Shown piece after piece: positions 23,632 to 35,052 of a stretch of DNA of 64,000 bases. Source of the DNA: Lepas anatifera (Eukaryota > Arthropoda > Thecostraca > Lepadidae); the NCBI GenBank assembly GCA_034440635.1, contig JAOTON010000897.1:1-64000 (forward strand), read 5' to 3'. The position numbers were made by a program, and so were the translations under genes. The stretch's first letter is position 1, and each line of letters opens with the position of its first letter. Under the pieces are notes generated by a model. That model worked only from the letters and a program-made list of their open reading frames with translations, ran no database searches and was not told the DNA's origin.

Positions 23632-24681
23632 AATTCGGCTCCTGAGCGGGGTAGCGAAAGTTTGATAGACGATTGAATCGATTAAGAAACTCTTCCCACA
23701 ACGTTTTAGCTCAGAGTAATATTGAGGTCATTAAAGGTCAAAATAGTACAATTTAGAACACTTAACTCTAGCGTTTGTCTGAGCTAAGTTAGAGACAAAA
23801 TTTGAATGTCATTCGATTCCTCTCTTTATATCAATTCGAATGATGTACAATATGACCATACTAGATCAAAGTATAAAGACTAGGGCCAAGTCAAGGCCAT
23901 CATCTACCTAAACATAGTCAATATGCATATCAATCGACTCGTAATGGCAAATCAAGCATAGTGGTATCAAAAGGAGAGCTCTATTGCAATTTACAGCGCA
24001 GTTATTGACGTAAGTCTCAAAACGTGCTTAGGTAGACCCAAATGACCTCTCAGAGGTCACAGGTCAAGCAAAACTTACAAAATGAACCTTGCGAGTGGTT
24101 TGTGATACTACGATCCCGGGAATAAGAATTCCCTATAAGCTTTACATACAGAAAAAGGAACATTTTTCGGCAAATTTGCGCTTTCCCCATGCATTTCCAA
24201 TGGAGAGGTCATGACTAGTACCTGACCTTACGTAAAAAATATACAAAATACCGAAACATAGTTTGTAGCCCCCAATGAGCCCATTATATGAAAAAGGTTT
24301 CACATTGATAAATTAGCCCTACTCCGAGGTATGCAATCCCAAACATTTTTTGAAGTGAGGTCACTTGACCTGGCCTGGTGACCTGACCCAGGATGACCCG
24401 AACTTAAATTTTTATTTATGGGAAGCTGCAGACTTGATTAATGATGAGCTGTGCCAAGTACGGTGGCGCGTTTGGCGCCGCCGTTTCTCCGCGAAGACGA
24501 AAAATCTGTAGGGGGTTAGTCGGCACCCTTCCGCCTCACTGGGGAGGGTTAAAAAGTGAAAATCCGTTGCTTAAATTCGAGAAAATGACAATTTTTTGCA
24601 GGATTGTCCTTGCATTTGTGTCTACCGTCTAAAACCACCGGGAAAAGTCTCGATTTCGAAAAAAGTGTTGTAAGGCGCATC

Positions 24682-24684
<3 letters not shown>

Positions 24685-24725
<41 letters not shown>
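24685..24725. repeat. (AT)n microsatellite
   Basis: A TA run abutting the outer end of the right arm of IR-A. Confidence 0.9.
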
Positions 24726-24729
<4 letters not shown>

Positions 24730-25457
24730 ATAACTTTTGTTTTACTTTCTGTTTTTGCGCATGCATTTTGGTAGATAGACAAAGTAACTCAGCAAATGTG
24801 CGGCTATTCATTTGCAAAATTTTGGAGCTTCGGTAGCAGATGGGCGCAATAAATCAAACTATCCTCCTATGGGCGATATAAATGCAATGCTTGTAATTAT
24901 AGACCTCATATCGTATTTTAGCTGCTACTACTAACGAGGCATGTAAAACGAGGGGTTTTTCAAAGTTGGAATTGTTTATTCTTGCTATTCGGGCCGCTGT
25001 CATTGCTCATGTGTACCCAGTTTTTCCTTGCCAGGCGGGTAGTTATGCTTTTGAGTGGAAATTTTTGGAATAGAGCAAACGGAGTGAAAACAACAAAATG
25101 GCGCACTTGTCCGAGCCGGCATTCTTATCCTTTCTGTGCAAACTTCTCCCAGTTCTATCCAAAGTGGAGGCAATTATCATTTTTGCCTAGAAAATAGTTT
25201 TCAGGCAGGTATGAACCCAAAGCAGGATGCCCCTCCCCATGTTTTCTCCAGCTACAAGGCCGAAAGTACATGAATGCAAATTCTCTCCCTCCGCTCAGCG
25301 GACATTTAAGATCCTTCAAAGCTGCTTGACGTTCACAGCATTTGGCGCTGAAGCGGCTGAATCGGAGTGCAGGCTTATAAATGAAGCCGCAGTGTGTGGC
25401 CCACACACATTCTGGAGGCTTCCGAAGTCTTCAATATAATCCCCCATATAAACTCAC
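24726..25457 (-). other. start of K2P intron 1 (inferred); no repeats recognised
   Basis: This follows the K2P splice donor on the minus strand, so it should be intronic. I found no second K2P exon (a pore-proximal YGH.. or GIP motif) here. Confidence 0.5.
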
Positions 25458-26163
25458 CTATTGTTGAGTGTATGGTGAAACAGAAGAACAGGGATCCCCA
25501 GAATCCCCAGGGATTGTCATCTGGGTCTGGATGCCACCGGTACAGATCAAACTGAGTCCAGGATGTGTTGAGCAGCTGATCAAGTTCCTTCTGCATCACC
25601 ACCCTCAGCTCCGTCACGTTCAATAGAAGCGATCCATTTGATGCGACCGACCCGTTGGTGTGTTCTGCTATCCTGTCCACCACTCCTTGCTTCAGGATGT
25701 CCAAGTCCAGGTGCTGGTTTTCTGCAGGCTTCTCCAAGATCATCATGACGCAGGCACCGATGGCGTTGTACAGCATTAGCACGGCGAACAGAAAGATGTG
25801 AGTGAAGCCTCGCCGTGACCACCGCTTCACCTTGTCGAGAAAGGCTAGAGTGAAGCGCTCTCCGAAGCTGAGACTCGATTTGGCCGTCTGAAAGGCGCCA
25901 TCAGTGACATCCTTCATTCGACTCTGAAGGTAGGACGCCACCTTGGTTTTGTCCAGACTGGAGAGCAGTTCAGGCATCTTCATGCCCCACGCCTCCTGCT
26001 GCGGCTGGGGTTTGCCGGCCTCGGGGTCGGCGGTGGAGGCGGCTGCCGAGATGTTCAGCTTGGGATGTGGCGGAGGCCGCCGGGCCATCTGCGGCGTCGC
26101 CTGGGCCGAGTCAGTCGAGTTCTTCCGCCTGGGTGGAGGAGTTGGATAGGCATGGTCTGCCAT
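25458..26163 (-). CDS. two-pore-domain (K2P) potassium channel, first coding exon
   Basis: K2P channels are dimeric plasma-membrane leak channels with four membrane segments and two pore loops per subunit. This exon encodes the first 235 residues plus one base. The N-terminus is a long Pro/Ser-rich cytoplasmic tail (1-118, PTPPPRRKN near the start). M1 spans about 119-143 (FTHIFLFAVLMLYNAIGACV, then MMILE). An extracellular cap follows with four N-glycosylation sequons (about N170, N176, N182, N199), and then the first pore helix (PWGFWGSLFFCFTIHSTIG, 218-236). The exon stops inside the selectivity filter: TCAACAATAG|GTGAGT splits the Gly codon, as expected before YG/FG. I chose the ATG at 26163. 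It is the first in-frame Met after the stop at 26224-26226; a GTG at 26199 lies upstream. The subfamily cannot be decided from this part. Remaining exons lie at lower coordinates and were not found. Confidence 0.85.
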
Positions 26164-26543
26164 ACTGGCGACTAGTGACGCTGCACTACCAGCCGCCACT
26201 GATGTCCCTGCTCGCTCCTGTGGTTACTAGATGCCACTAGCAATACCACCAGCCACCGCGCATACCACTGGCTCTTCCTGAAATGATGTCGATGATTTTC
26301 TGCTGGAATCAGCAGCTACCACTGATATAGCTGCTGCTTCCGATACCACTAGCCGTCGATGATGCCACCAGCTACCTGCGGCACCACCAGCCTTCGACGG
26401 TACCAGCGACCCCACCGGTCCTCTGTGATCACAGCCGGAAGTCCCGCACGCATCGGCAATAGCCCGCCACGCGCCGTGCCCACCGACCACTGCTCAGTCC
26501 AGACTCGGCGCGCCGACTGCCAAAGGCCCGCCGGGCATTTATA
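26164..26543 (-). promoter_or_regulatory. inferred promoter and 5' leader of the K2P gene
   Basis: On the minus strand a TATAAAT box (26543-26537) sits 25 bp before GCAGTC (A at 26518), which resembles an arthropod initiator. This would give a leader of about 355 nt. The leader is GC-rich and holds an upstream ATG at 26453 that opens a 34-codon frame ending at 26349, which could dampen translation. This is inference from motif spacing only. Confidence 0.4.
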
Positions 26544-27151
26544 GCTGGCGGGTGGGTCAGTATTACCGGCGGCGCTCCGGCGCCCTCGTGTGACGTCAGT
26601 TGTCCTGGAACTGGAGCCCCAACTCATCGCTGCAGCTGGAACCAGCAGCCGCGCTGGCGGCATTTGTGGCTGCAGTGCAGTGTTACTGCGGACCGCTGGC
26701 CTTCTCGTCAAAAGCGTTTGACGAAATCGATTAAACGTCATGTATTCTTTGCCTGCTCTATAATGTGGGAAAGCAGGTTGTTCAAATGTCAAATGATCAG
26801 CAGATATCCAGTCATTTATAGATGAAGTCATAAAATGCAACCGAGCACAAATCAGGTGCAATATAGCCTTCGCTGTTGAATTGCCCTAAAACACCAACAC
26901 AGACACAACCGAATACAGGCATCATGTCATTACGTGACGCTGTCGAAACGAGACAAAGTTACAAGATTTATCCGGCAAATTACTACAAAGCCCATAAAGT
27001 GATGATAAGTAAACTCAAACAACTTTCAGAGGCTATTTGCGGTACTCAGGCTTCTTACATATAAGCATAGATGTTAAAACGTGCTGTTTTAGAGTGCCCG
27101 GGGAGTCACTAAAAGGATCGGAGCCTGACGCCGCCATAAACTTGAACTTGA
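26544..27151. other. upstream region of the K2P gene
   Basis: It contains TGACGTCA (CRE-like) at 26592-26599, inside GTGTGACGTCAGTTG, about 75 bp upstream of the inferred start. Otherwise nothing is recognised until the foldback element begins. Confidence 0.4.
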
Positions 27152-27159
27152 GTACATAT

Positions 27160-30100
27160 TAGCCTGGTCCGGATTTAGGTTTTTTTCTTCAGAAAGTAAC
27201 GGATCGTTGTTCATTAGAAGCATTTTTGGTGCTGATTACGATGCGCTCATCAGAAATGCAATTTTTGAAAAACTTTTGGTGGTCCACTCGAGTTGAAGGT
27301 TTTGCATTTTGCCCAATTTTCCACTTTTTGGCTCACCATCAACCCATATTACCAACGAGGTGGAAAAAATTGCACTGGGCTGGTAGTTTGGTTCATTGGT
27401 GTTCCATTCGCTTTGTTTTTGTTGTTATAACTTGCACACATAACCGTTATTTTTTGCTTATCATATCCGCTTTTAGTTGAGCTTGCACTGGCTCTCCATA
27501 GATGGCGCTAGCGGCGTGTCTTGGTAAGTGAATACTGATTTCCTCGGGGACCGGGAATGTGAACAGCAACGTGAAAGGTGAGAAACAATTGCGAATTGGA
27601 TTGTATAAACGCACTTAAAGAGCTGTTTTCAAGCAGCACTGAAGCTGTTAACACTGTTTCTCAGGAATTTTAAGCATGCCATGTCCAAATATGCTGCTGC
27701 TGCTGAAGTCCCGACAATAACCCTTTACCAAAAGACGCAGGAACCGTGAGGGCTGTGGTGGTGGCTGTTGCACCCAACTTTCGGAGTGTGGCAGCAGCTC
27801 TAACCCCGCCCCCAGTTTGAGCCGATTCTGGAACTTCTCTATTAACATTTAAGTGATATGCCTAATCACCCCCGGCCATACCAACGCGGGAAGCCCCTTC
27901 CTCCAGCCTACACCTTTCCTCCGACTAAAATAGTCTCTCCACCTATGCTTTCACCGACTGAATGCTTCCGTATTTGCGCCAAAAAGACTCTGCAGCAACC
28001 CTACTTTGACTGAAGTGCGAGTGTATCAGTTTTGAGGCTAGTGACCTCTAGCCCAGTCTCCTCTGACATACTTAGAGGTCGTTGTGGCCCAGAGAAGAAT
28101 TATTTGTTTTACGTAGACGGATAGGATTGATAATTTTCAACGTTGTGGTACAGCAGAAAAAATCGACCGGTTTGGCATTATGCAAACATTTTAATACAAA
28201 CGTGACATTGGTCACCAGGTTTTAAGGACCGAAGAAAATATGCTGTATGAAATCCTAAAATTTCCAATGACTTCCAACGACTAGACATCCTGCACTAGTT
28301 GCATTGAATAATTCACATACCGGCATAATCCGAGTTTTACGTTATGTTCTCTTTGCTGTTTTATGTTTCCTCTGAACAAAATTCAACATGGACGGACAGT
28401 AATATTTGCTAAAAACAAAAGAGCCTGACCGTGAGTTTGGCATGTCATAGGGCACCTTGTTATGACAAGAATTGGACTCGTGGAGGAGCGGAGCAAAGAT
28501 GAGGGTCATATTCTTATAAAAGTATCAATAACAGGGTAACGGCTGAGATTATGGATGTATGTGCAAGCGTATCACTGCCTACACGTGCAAAACAGGCCGT
28601 GCTGAAGGAACTAAGAGGGCTTTAGAAAGGATGAGAGACAAAAAAGAAGCATGTAAACAGGTTTGGCAAGCGAGCTGCTACATCAACTGCTGCGATGGAT
28701 TCGCTGATTGATATCAGCAGCCGAGAACGTGAGCCTGAACTAGTAGAAGACAGTGTATCTGGCCGACCAGCCAAGTGCCAGACGTATTCAGACAGGCAGC
28801 CTCGATCAGGAAACCACAGAGCGATGGCAGAGGAGAGTTCAGCGAGCGGGTCGAGCAGTCATAAGAGGAGCAGCCGTCACCACCCCGAGTCAACAGGCGA
28901 CGGCCGAGACAGCAAACACGCCTGTGGAAACTGGTGTTTCAGGTAGCGCTATCATCTGCTAAGCTATAATGACTTGGTAATCCTGATCAAAGGGATATTA
29001 TCTGTGTATGAACAATGTTATTTTCAGAAACCAGTCTGCTCGTAAATCCGATCAGAACACCCACAAGCTATATATTTATATATATTTTTAATCATTGTCC
29101 AAGTCGTTCACAGTCCATAACTCACAAATCATAAGGAAGGATAGACCGTAGAAGAACGACAAGTAATGCCAATCATTTTATGTTTTATGAGTTATGGAAC
29201 CGTAAGGAAGGATAGGAGAACGACAAGCAATGCGTACCATGTCTTATGGTTTATGAGCTATTGACTGTGAACGACTTGGGCAGTGTTTTGAAAAATATAT
29301 ATATACATATAGCTTGTGGGTGTTTTGTTAGAATTGTTGAGCAGACTGGTTTCGAAAATAGCATTGCTCATACACAGATAATATCCCTTTGATCGGGATT
29401 ACCGAGTCATTATAGCTTAGCAGATGATAGCATTAATGAAACACCAGTTTCCACAGGCGTGTTTGCTGTCTCGGCCGTCGCCTGTTGACTCGGGGAGGTG
29501 ACGGCTGCTCCTCTCATGACTGCTCGACCCGCTCGCTGGGCTCTCCTCTGCCATCGCGCTGTGGTTTCCTGACCGAGGCTGTCTGTCTGAAGGCGTCTGG
29601 CACTTGGATGGTCGGCAAGAAACACTGTCTTCTGCTAGTCCAGGCTCAAGTTCTCGGCTGCTGGTATCAAACAGCGAATCCATCGCAGCAGTTGGTATAG
29701 TAGCTCGCTTGCCAAACTTGTTTGCATACTTCTTTTTGTACTCTTTCTTTCCAAAGCCCTCTTAGTTCCTTCAGTATGGTCTGATTTACACGTGTATGGA
29801 GTGATACGCTGGCACACACATCCATAACCCCTGCTTTTACCCTGTTCTTCCATTCTTCCATAGGAATATGACACTCATCTTTGCTCCGCTCCTCCATGAG
29901 TTCAATTCTTGTCATAAGAAGCCGCCCTATGATATACAAAACTCACGGTAAGACTCCTTTATTTCTTGCAGATATAACCGTCCCTCCATTTTCAATTTCG
30001 ATCAGAGAACTGAAAGGAAAAGATAACGTAAACACTCAAATTATGTCGATGATTATCGATTATCATATGATTATAGATTATTATCCAATGCAGCTAGTGC

Positions 30101-31208
30101 AAGGTGCAGAAACGTTGGAAAGCCTATTTCGTGATTTCATACAACATATTTCCTTCATTCCTTAAAACCTGGTGACCAATGCCATGTTTGTAAAAAAATG
30201 TTCGCACAATGCCAAACCAGTCAATTTTTTTCTGCTGGACCGCAACGTTAAAAATTGTCAATTTTATCCGTATACGTAAAACATATAATTCTTCTCTGGG
30301 CCACAACGACCTCTAAATATGTCAGAGGAGACTGGGCTAGAGGTCGCTAGCCTCAAAACTGATACCCTCGCACTTCAGTCAAAGTAGGGTTGCTGCAGAG
30401 TCTTTTTGGCGCAAATACGGAAGCATTCAGTCGGTGACGGCATAGGTGGAGAGACTATTTTAGTCGGAGGAAGGGGCTTCCGCGTTGGTATGGCCGGGGG
30501 TGTTTGGCATATCACTTAAATGTTAATAGAGAAGTTCCAGACTCGGCTCAAACTGGGGGGCGGGTTAGAGCTGCTGCCACACTCTGAAAGTTGGGTGCAA
30601 CAGCCACCACCACAGCCCCCACGGTTCCTGCGTCTATTGGTAAAGGGTTATGGTCGGGACTTCAGCAGCAGCAGCATATTTGGACATGGCATGCCTAAAA
30701 TACCTGAGAAACAGTGTTAACAACTTCAGTGCTGCTTGAAAACAGCTCTTTAAGTGCGTTTATACAATCCAATTCGCAATTGTTTCTCACCTTTCACGTT
30801 GCTGTTCACATTCCCGGTCCCCGAGGGAATCAGTATTCACTTACCATGTCATGCCGCTAGCGCCATCTATGGAGAGCCAGTGCAAGCTCAGCTAAAATAG
30901 GATATGATAAGCAAAAAATAGCCGTTATGTGTGTAAGTTATAACAACAAAAACAAAGCGAATGGAACACCAATGAACCAAACTACCAACCCAGTGCAATT
31001 TTTTCCACCTCGTTGGTAATATGGTTTGATGGTGAGCCAAAAAGTGGAAAATTGGGCAAAATGCAAAACCTTCAACTCGAGTGGGCCACCAAAAGTTTTT
31101 CGAAAATTGCATTTCTGATGAGCGCATCGCAATCAGCACCAAAAAATGCATCTAAAGAACAACGATCCGTTACTTTCTGAAGAAAAAACCTAAATCCGGA
31201 CCAAGCTA
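27160..31208. mobile_element. giant foldback element IR-B, 4,049 bp, TSD GTACATAT
   Basis: The element starts TAGCCTGGTCCGGATTTAGG and ends with its inverse (CCTAAATCCGGACCAAGCTA). The exact 8-bp repeat GTACATAT stands on both sides (27152-27159, 31209-31216). The arms (27160 to about 29100 and about 29265 to 31208) pair for nearly their whole 1.9 kb, around a spacer of roughly 160 bp that itself contains diverged AGGAAGGATAG direct repeats. The arms differ by many substitutions and small indels, so this is not a collapsed or duplicated read. An 8-bp duplication is used by hAT- and P-like elements. The superfamily is unproven, since no transposase is recognised. Confidence 0.85.
29410..29939 (-). 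pseudogene. protein remnant in the right arm of IR-B
   Basis: Minus-strand frames read RIELMEERSKDE..MEEWKNRV..MDVC, then ILKELRGLWKERVQKE, and after a frame change a Gln/Ala/Arg-rich part with QETTARWQRRAQRAGRAV and ANTPVETGV. The left arm (28460-28950) has the same sequence with stops and shifts. Between arms the Gln/Arg-rich frame shows mostly conservative changes (Y/F, I/L, I/M, S/T), which hints that it was once translated. The LKELRGLW stretch loosely recalls the N-terminal helix of the TFIIA large subunit, but this is a weak resemblance. The function is unknown. Confidence 0.25.
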
Positions 31209-31216
31209 GTACATAT

Positions 31217-32297
31217 ATCCACTTGTATGGATACGTTAAAAGTTCACAGTTACGTTCCTACGCTAGGGACTACAATACTCTTAAAGGAAGCAAATTGGCT
31301 AGAGTTAGATGACTAAGTGCAAATTTCTACCTACTGTGAAATGCAATCTACCTACTTTGAGCGTAACTTTGGAGTGGATGGAAACCGACCAGTTACCAGG
31401 ATATCTTGCATTGAGCCTAGAGTTAGTTTGCAACGTGACAACCTTAAAAATGTCCGGATTGCAGGCCAGCTTCGATTTGTTCCGTAAGTTTACCAAACGT
31501 CACCAAACAGCGGTGGGTGCTCTGCGCTTCACGCTCAGTTGCTAGTTAAAGGGGCACATTCAACAATTATGTAGCCAGTGGATAAGATCGATGTTTGAAC
31601 ATGTCCCATGGCGATTTGTCTCGCCCCCGGAACATAGTAAACTTAATCATGGTGCCATGAATGTGCCAGGTCACGCCATCCACCCAAAGCCCTCTTCACT
31701 TTCAGTCACCGGATAAAATCTGCTTGAAGGTACATGCATACGTTTTGCATTGAACATCTGACGGCTGTGTGGCCAGGGAAGGATATTGATTTCCGTTCTA
31801 GCTCTGCCGGCATTTTCTTATCGATAGCCATAGGAGACTATTGCGGCCGACTTTGGTTGACATGTTAGTACCCCCATTCAGACGCTATCCTTCTACCCAC
31901 TGCTATCAGCCCTCATAATGTTTGGTATTGTACGAATATTTTTTGAATCTAGAAAAAAACTATTTTCATATGTTTGAATATCATGTAGTTTCTCGCTCAG
32001 TCGTGCGCGCTCCTCTCCAACTGCAAGCAGTGTGGGTCTACCCGACTGAAGCTAATTTCAGCGTGATAGACAAATAGCAGACGATTACTGGTTCACAGCT
32101 CATCCTCGAACTACGCACGCAAAATGCCATCATCTATTCTTGCCTAATGTCTTGTTCTAAAAGAAATTCTACTTTGTGTGTTGATATAGAAATTAATCTG
32201 ATAAGATAGAGTGCTAGTCGAAGTCGACATTAATTTACTGAGTGTGATTTTTAGTCTCTTCCTGATATTTATTGGGTATTCTGTGCAGGGCAAGGAG
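31217..32297. other. unassigned stretch
   Basis: No exon, RNA gene or repeat border recognised. A TTAAAGGGGCACATTC at 31547 resembles one end of the TTAAAGGGAATGTGG family without a partner. Confidence 0.4.
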
Positions 32298-33204
32298 TTG
32301 ACACGCGCACTGGAGGGGGCCTCGGAGGCCCCCACCTGTTTTTCCAAGGTGGCCGGAGAACCGCTTGTAGCCGAAACACGACACGTGGCAACATTGAACA
32401 GAATTTAATAGCGCGTCGATTAGTGAAGACTTTTTGAAAATCGGCCGAATTTTTTTACTTATAGGCTTTCAAAGTCAGACCTGCATTTTGAGATCGCCGT
32501 AAACGCGCGGTCGGACCAGTTAGCTTGCATTGAAGACCGAGTGGTGACGTCATAACGTCATATAAGCGGGACTATATGTCAAGGTCACTTCACATGAAAG
32601 TCAAAGTCAAGGTCAAAGGTCACAGGTCAAGGTCATATCTGCACTTTCAAGGTCACTGACCATAGTGCGTCCGGCCAAATGACGTTACCCGTTCTGACAT
32701 GTATTATACTATGACGTCATCGGTAGGGTACCCCAATACAAAGTTCAAGGTCAAAGGTCATTGGGAAAGGTCAATCCTCATTTCCCGCCAAACAGTGGCT
32801 ACAGTGTTAGTCAAAGTGTAAATAATAGGTAGTATATCATATGGTGACCTTAAAGGTCAATGACCTTGAATGACCTTGACCCAAAAGTTGTGGGGAAGCC
32901 TCTTTGAGACTTCTTCTCTATGAACCTTGTCCGCCTTTAGCTTTGTCCCGCCATTTTCCCGCATAATTACAGCATTTACCAATCGATCCCCAGCATGGCC
33001 TATATTTGACCTTTAAGACCTCGTTTGACCTTGAAGATATTAACCTAGGTCAATGAACATTGGTCATCATGTAGATCACCATAGCCCCCACCCACCTACC
33101 AAGTAGCGTTTTTCTAACCCTCTTAGTTTCCGAGATCTTAGGGGCCTACCAGGCCCCCCTCCAGTGCGCGTTAGTGCCAGACTCCCCTCCAGTGCGAGTG
33201 TTAA
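32298..33204. mobile_element. TTAA-type AGGTCA-rich element (family 3), 907 bp
   Basis: It begins TTGACACGCGCACTGGAGGG and ends CCCTCCAGTGCGAGTGTTAA, a diverged relative of family 1, with a second GTGCGCGTTAG copy of the end motif 30 bp inside. The interior holds the densest AGGTCA array of the window. It is non-coding. Confidence 0.8.
32610..32635 (+). promoter_or_regulatory. four tandem AGGTCA half-sites (DR1-DR1-DR0)
   Basis: Exact AGGTCA hexamers start at 32610, 32617, 32624 and 32630, with spacers of 1, 1 and 0 bases. A further perfect DR1 lies at 32748-32760 (AGGTCAAAGGTCA). AGGTCA DR1 is the canonical site of RXR/USP, HNF4 and COUP-type nuclear receptors. Binding in vivo is unknown. 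Confidence 0.6.
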
Positions 33205-33640
33205 AGCAGCTTTCACCTCCTGATGGAACAAGGTTTTTTTATTTCACCTCTGGTCCTCCTCCAGCAGCTCCAGTCACGATGGCTGCACATTGAGTGATTA
33301 CCTTCCATGACACGAAGCTGGGAGCCTGCCATCACGAACCTTGCCATTTTTCATCATGACAACAAAGAACAATGCTGCGTTGGAACAAGAAGTCATCAGT
33401 TCGGATAGTTCGTTGAGTCAGATTGTAACAAGCAATGCCAACACCAAAATAGATGTTTTCAGTGCCAGTTCCATTGATTGATATGAAGCAAATAGCAATC
33501 TCACTGCACCTCAAGTTATTTTTTCTACTTTTCACCATTGATGAGGTTAGTGTATTCCCCCAACACATGAAGTGCACTCACCTCAAGTTACCCATCCCCT
33601 ACACAAATCTTCATAGGGTTTCAATTCACTCGGGGATGCA
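33205..33640. other. unassigned stretch
   Basis: Nothing recognised. The 81-codon minus frame at 33332-33577 has no domain. Confidence 0.35.
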
Positions 33641-33720
33641 ATAGCGTAGTGGTGGCACGTTGGGCTTCCAAGCCGCTGACCCGAGTTTAGATGCTCGGCG
33701 GGAATGCTGAAAACGGACTT
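33641..33720 (+). mobile_element. tRNA-like SINE head
   Basis: GATGCAATAGCGTAGTGGTG has A-box character, and GACCCGAGTTTAGATGCTCGG resembles a degenerate T-arm. The sequence does not fold into an obvious intact tRNA and runs on into CACCCCAATATACC and CCAACAGGG, so I call it a degraded SINE. Confidence 0.35.
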
Positions 33721-34199
33721 CCTCACCCCAATATACCTTTCCAACAGGGATAGAGTTGGTGATGCTTCTTTTAATATACTAAAACGGTACAAAAAAGGCA
33801 GCATCGCTGGCAGAAATTGCATGTTCCCTTGCAACTTGCAAGTGCAAGTTTCCTTGCCATGGCAAGGAAATCGGGGTGCAACCAGGACATCGGCACGGAA
33901 CGTTTATTTTTTATGGTAGCACTGTCTACCGACGAAACTGGCAGAGCAGGATGGTACACCATTTTGGCTCGCTACTTTTTTCACAGGCGTTATCACTTAT
34001 TTCTGAGCTGACTGTCAAATTTTAAGGGGGCCTGTTAGCCCCAACAAGGAGGGGTGGCCGCCATGTTTCGTGGCTTTCTCACTAAGGCGGGTCAGATACT
34101 TTATGTTTTGGCATATTTTTAACTGTAACCAATATTGTGCTATTCTATATCCTCCTTTATGACACAATAAGCAGGGAACATCCTAGTTACGCCAAGGGT
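33721..34199. other. unassigned stretch
   Basis: It includes a short GCAACTTGCAAGTGCAAG.. palindromic run (about 33832-33870). Nothing else recognised. Confidence 0.35.
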
Positions 34200-35052
34200 G
34201 TCAACTCTCGCCCCACCGGAGCCATTGATGGCCCCCTTAATATTTTTCGGAATAACAGAAAAATGACGAGACGCAGCACCGCGGTTTAGTGCTCTACCTC
34301 TCACCTCATCATTTTCTCACAATTCCTGAAATTTTTACCCTAAGTCACACTAGGTCAGATCACCAGGTGAGGCCAACCAAGAAAAAATTTCTTTTTCATT
34401 GTTCACCTCACTTCAACTTTTGAGCTGTACCATAGCTACCCTTATAAACCGACCAATTTGAAACCTTCTATACTTGATGGCCCCTCCAAGGTCTACAAAA
34501 TATATCTCTGGGATTTTTGAATCTTGTGACCTGAGTTAACAACAGTATTTTGACGATAACTTCTGACCTAATGAAGCTAAAGTGCTGAATTAAACGTCAT
34601 CGTGTATGTCTTGTCACTGGCTTGATTTGATATACGACAAAGTCACTTTCTGACCTTTCGTAACCTCAGGTCATGTAAGGTCACGAGGTGCTGTTTAGAG
34701 GTCAAACCACTGGTGGGAAGTCATTGTGTCTCACATAGCGAAGAAAGCCCTGGAATTTTCCTATAAAGTGTACTTTACCAGATATCAATAGCTCTAATGA
34801 CATGGGAGTTATGCCCAGGTTTCTAATGCATTGCATACTTTAGTGTAAATATCCTATCGCGACCTAACGTGACCTCTGGAGGTCAAACAATTGACCTGAG
34901 CGCTTAAACATGCAAATAAAATTATTCTTAATTCACGCAAGCCTTCTACTATACTTTGCAGATTTGCACTAACCCCCCATACTTTTCGGTGTTAGAGATG
35001 GCCCTCCGGTAGGGCGAAGGTGGCGCTGGACCCCCGGTGGGGCGCGGATTAA
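34200..35052. mobile_element. TTAA-type AGGTCA-bearing element (family 4), 853 bp
   Basis: The left end GTCAACTCTCGCCCCACCGG pairs with the right end CCGGTGGGGCGCGGATTAA. Next to the left end is the family landmark TTTTTCGGAATAACAGAAAAATGACG, then the CCTCATCATTTT and GGTCAGATCACC blocks shared with families 1-3. It is more diverged than the others. Confidence 0.7.

Larger units (their letters stand above)
20393..24684. mobile_element. giant inverted repeat IR-A (arms ~1.5 kb)
   Basis: 20393-21879 is the inverse of 23181-24684 along its whole length, with visible substitutions and small gaps. Anchors include TTACAACAC (20404/24673), TTGCTTAAATTCGAGAAAATG inverted, CCAATGGAGAGGTCATGAC, the SINE-1 copy in each arm and GAGTGCACTCTGGTTTC at the inner ends. 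The outer ends abut TA runs on both sides, consistent with a TA-rich target. The 1.3-kb spacer holds a hairpin MITE and a complete TTAA element. The arms also carry AGGTCA/TGACCT clusters and GC hairpins like the smaller TTAA elements. Confidence 0.85.

Noticed and set aside
26164..26199. GTG start upstream of the K2P Met
   Set aside because: Nuclear genes of animals start at ATG almost always; the first in-frame ATG is at 26163.
26349..26861. 170-codon minus frame upstream of the K2P exon
   Set aside because: It crosses the inferred TATA box and start, and no domain is visible. Only its last 34 codons could be an upstream frame in the leader.
29410..29683. Two alternative frames in the IR-B arm as a real gene
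   Set aside because: Frame changes and stops between arms; kept only as a remnant.
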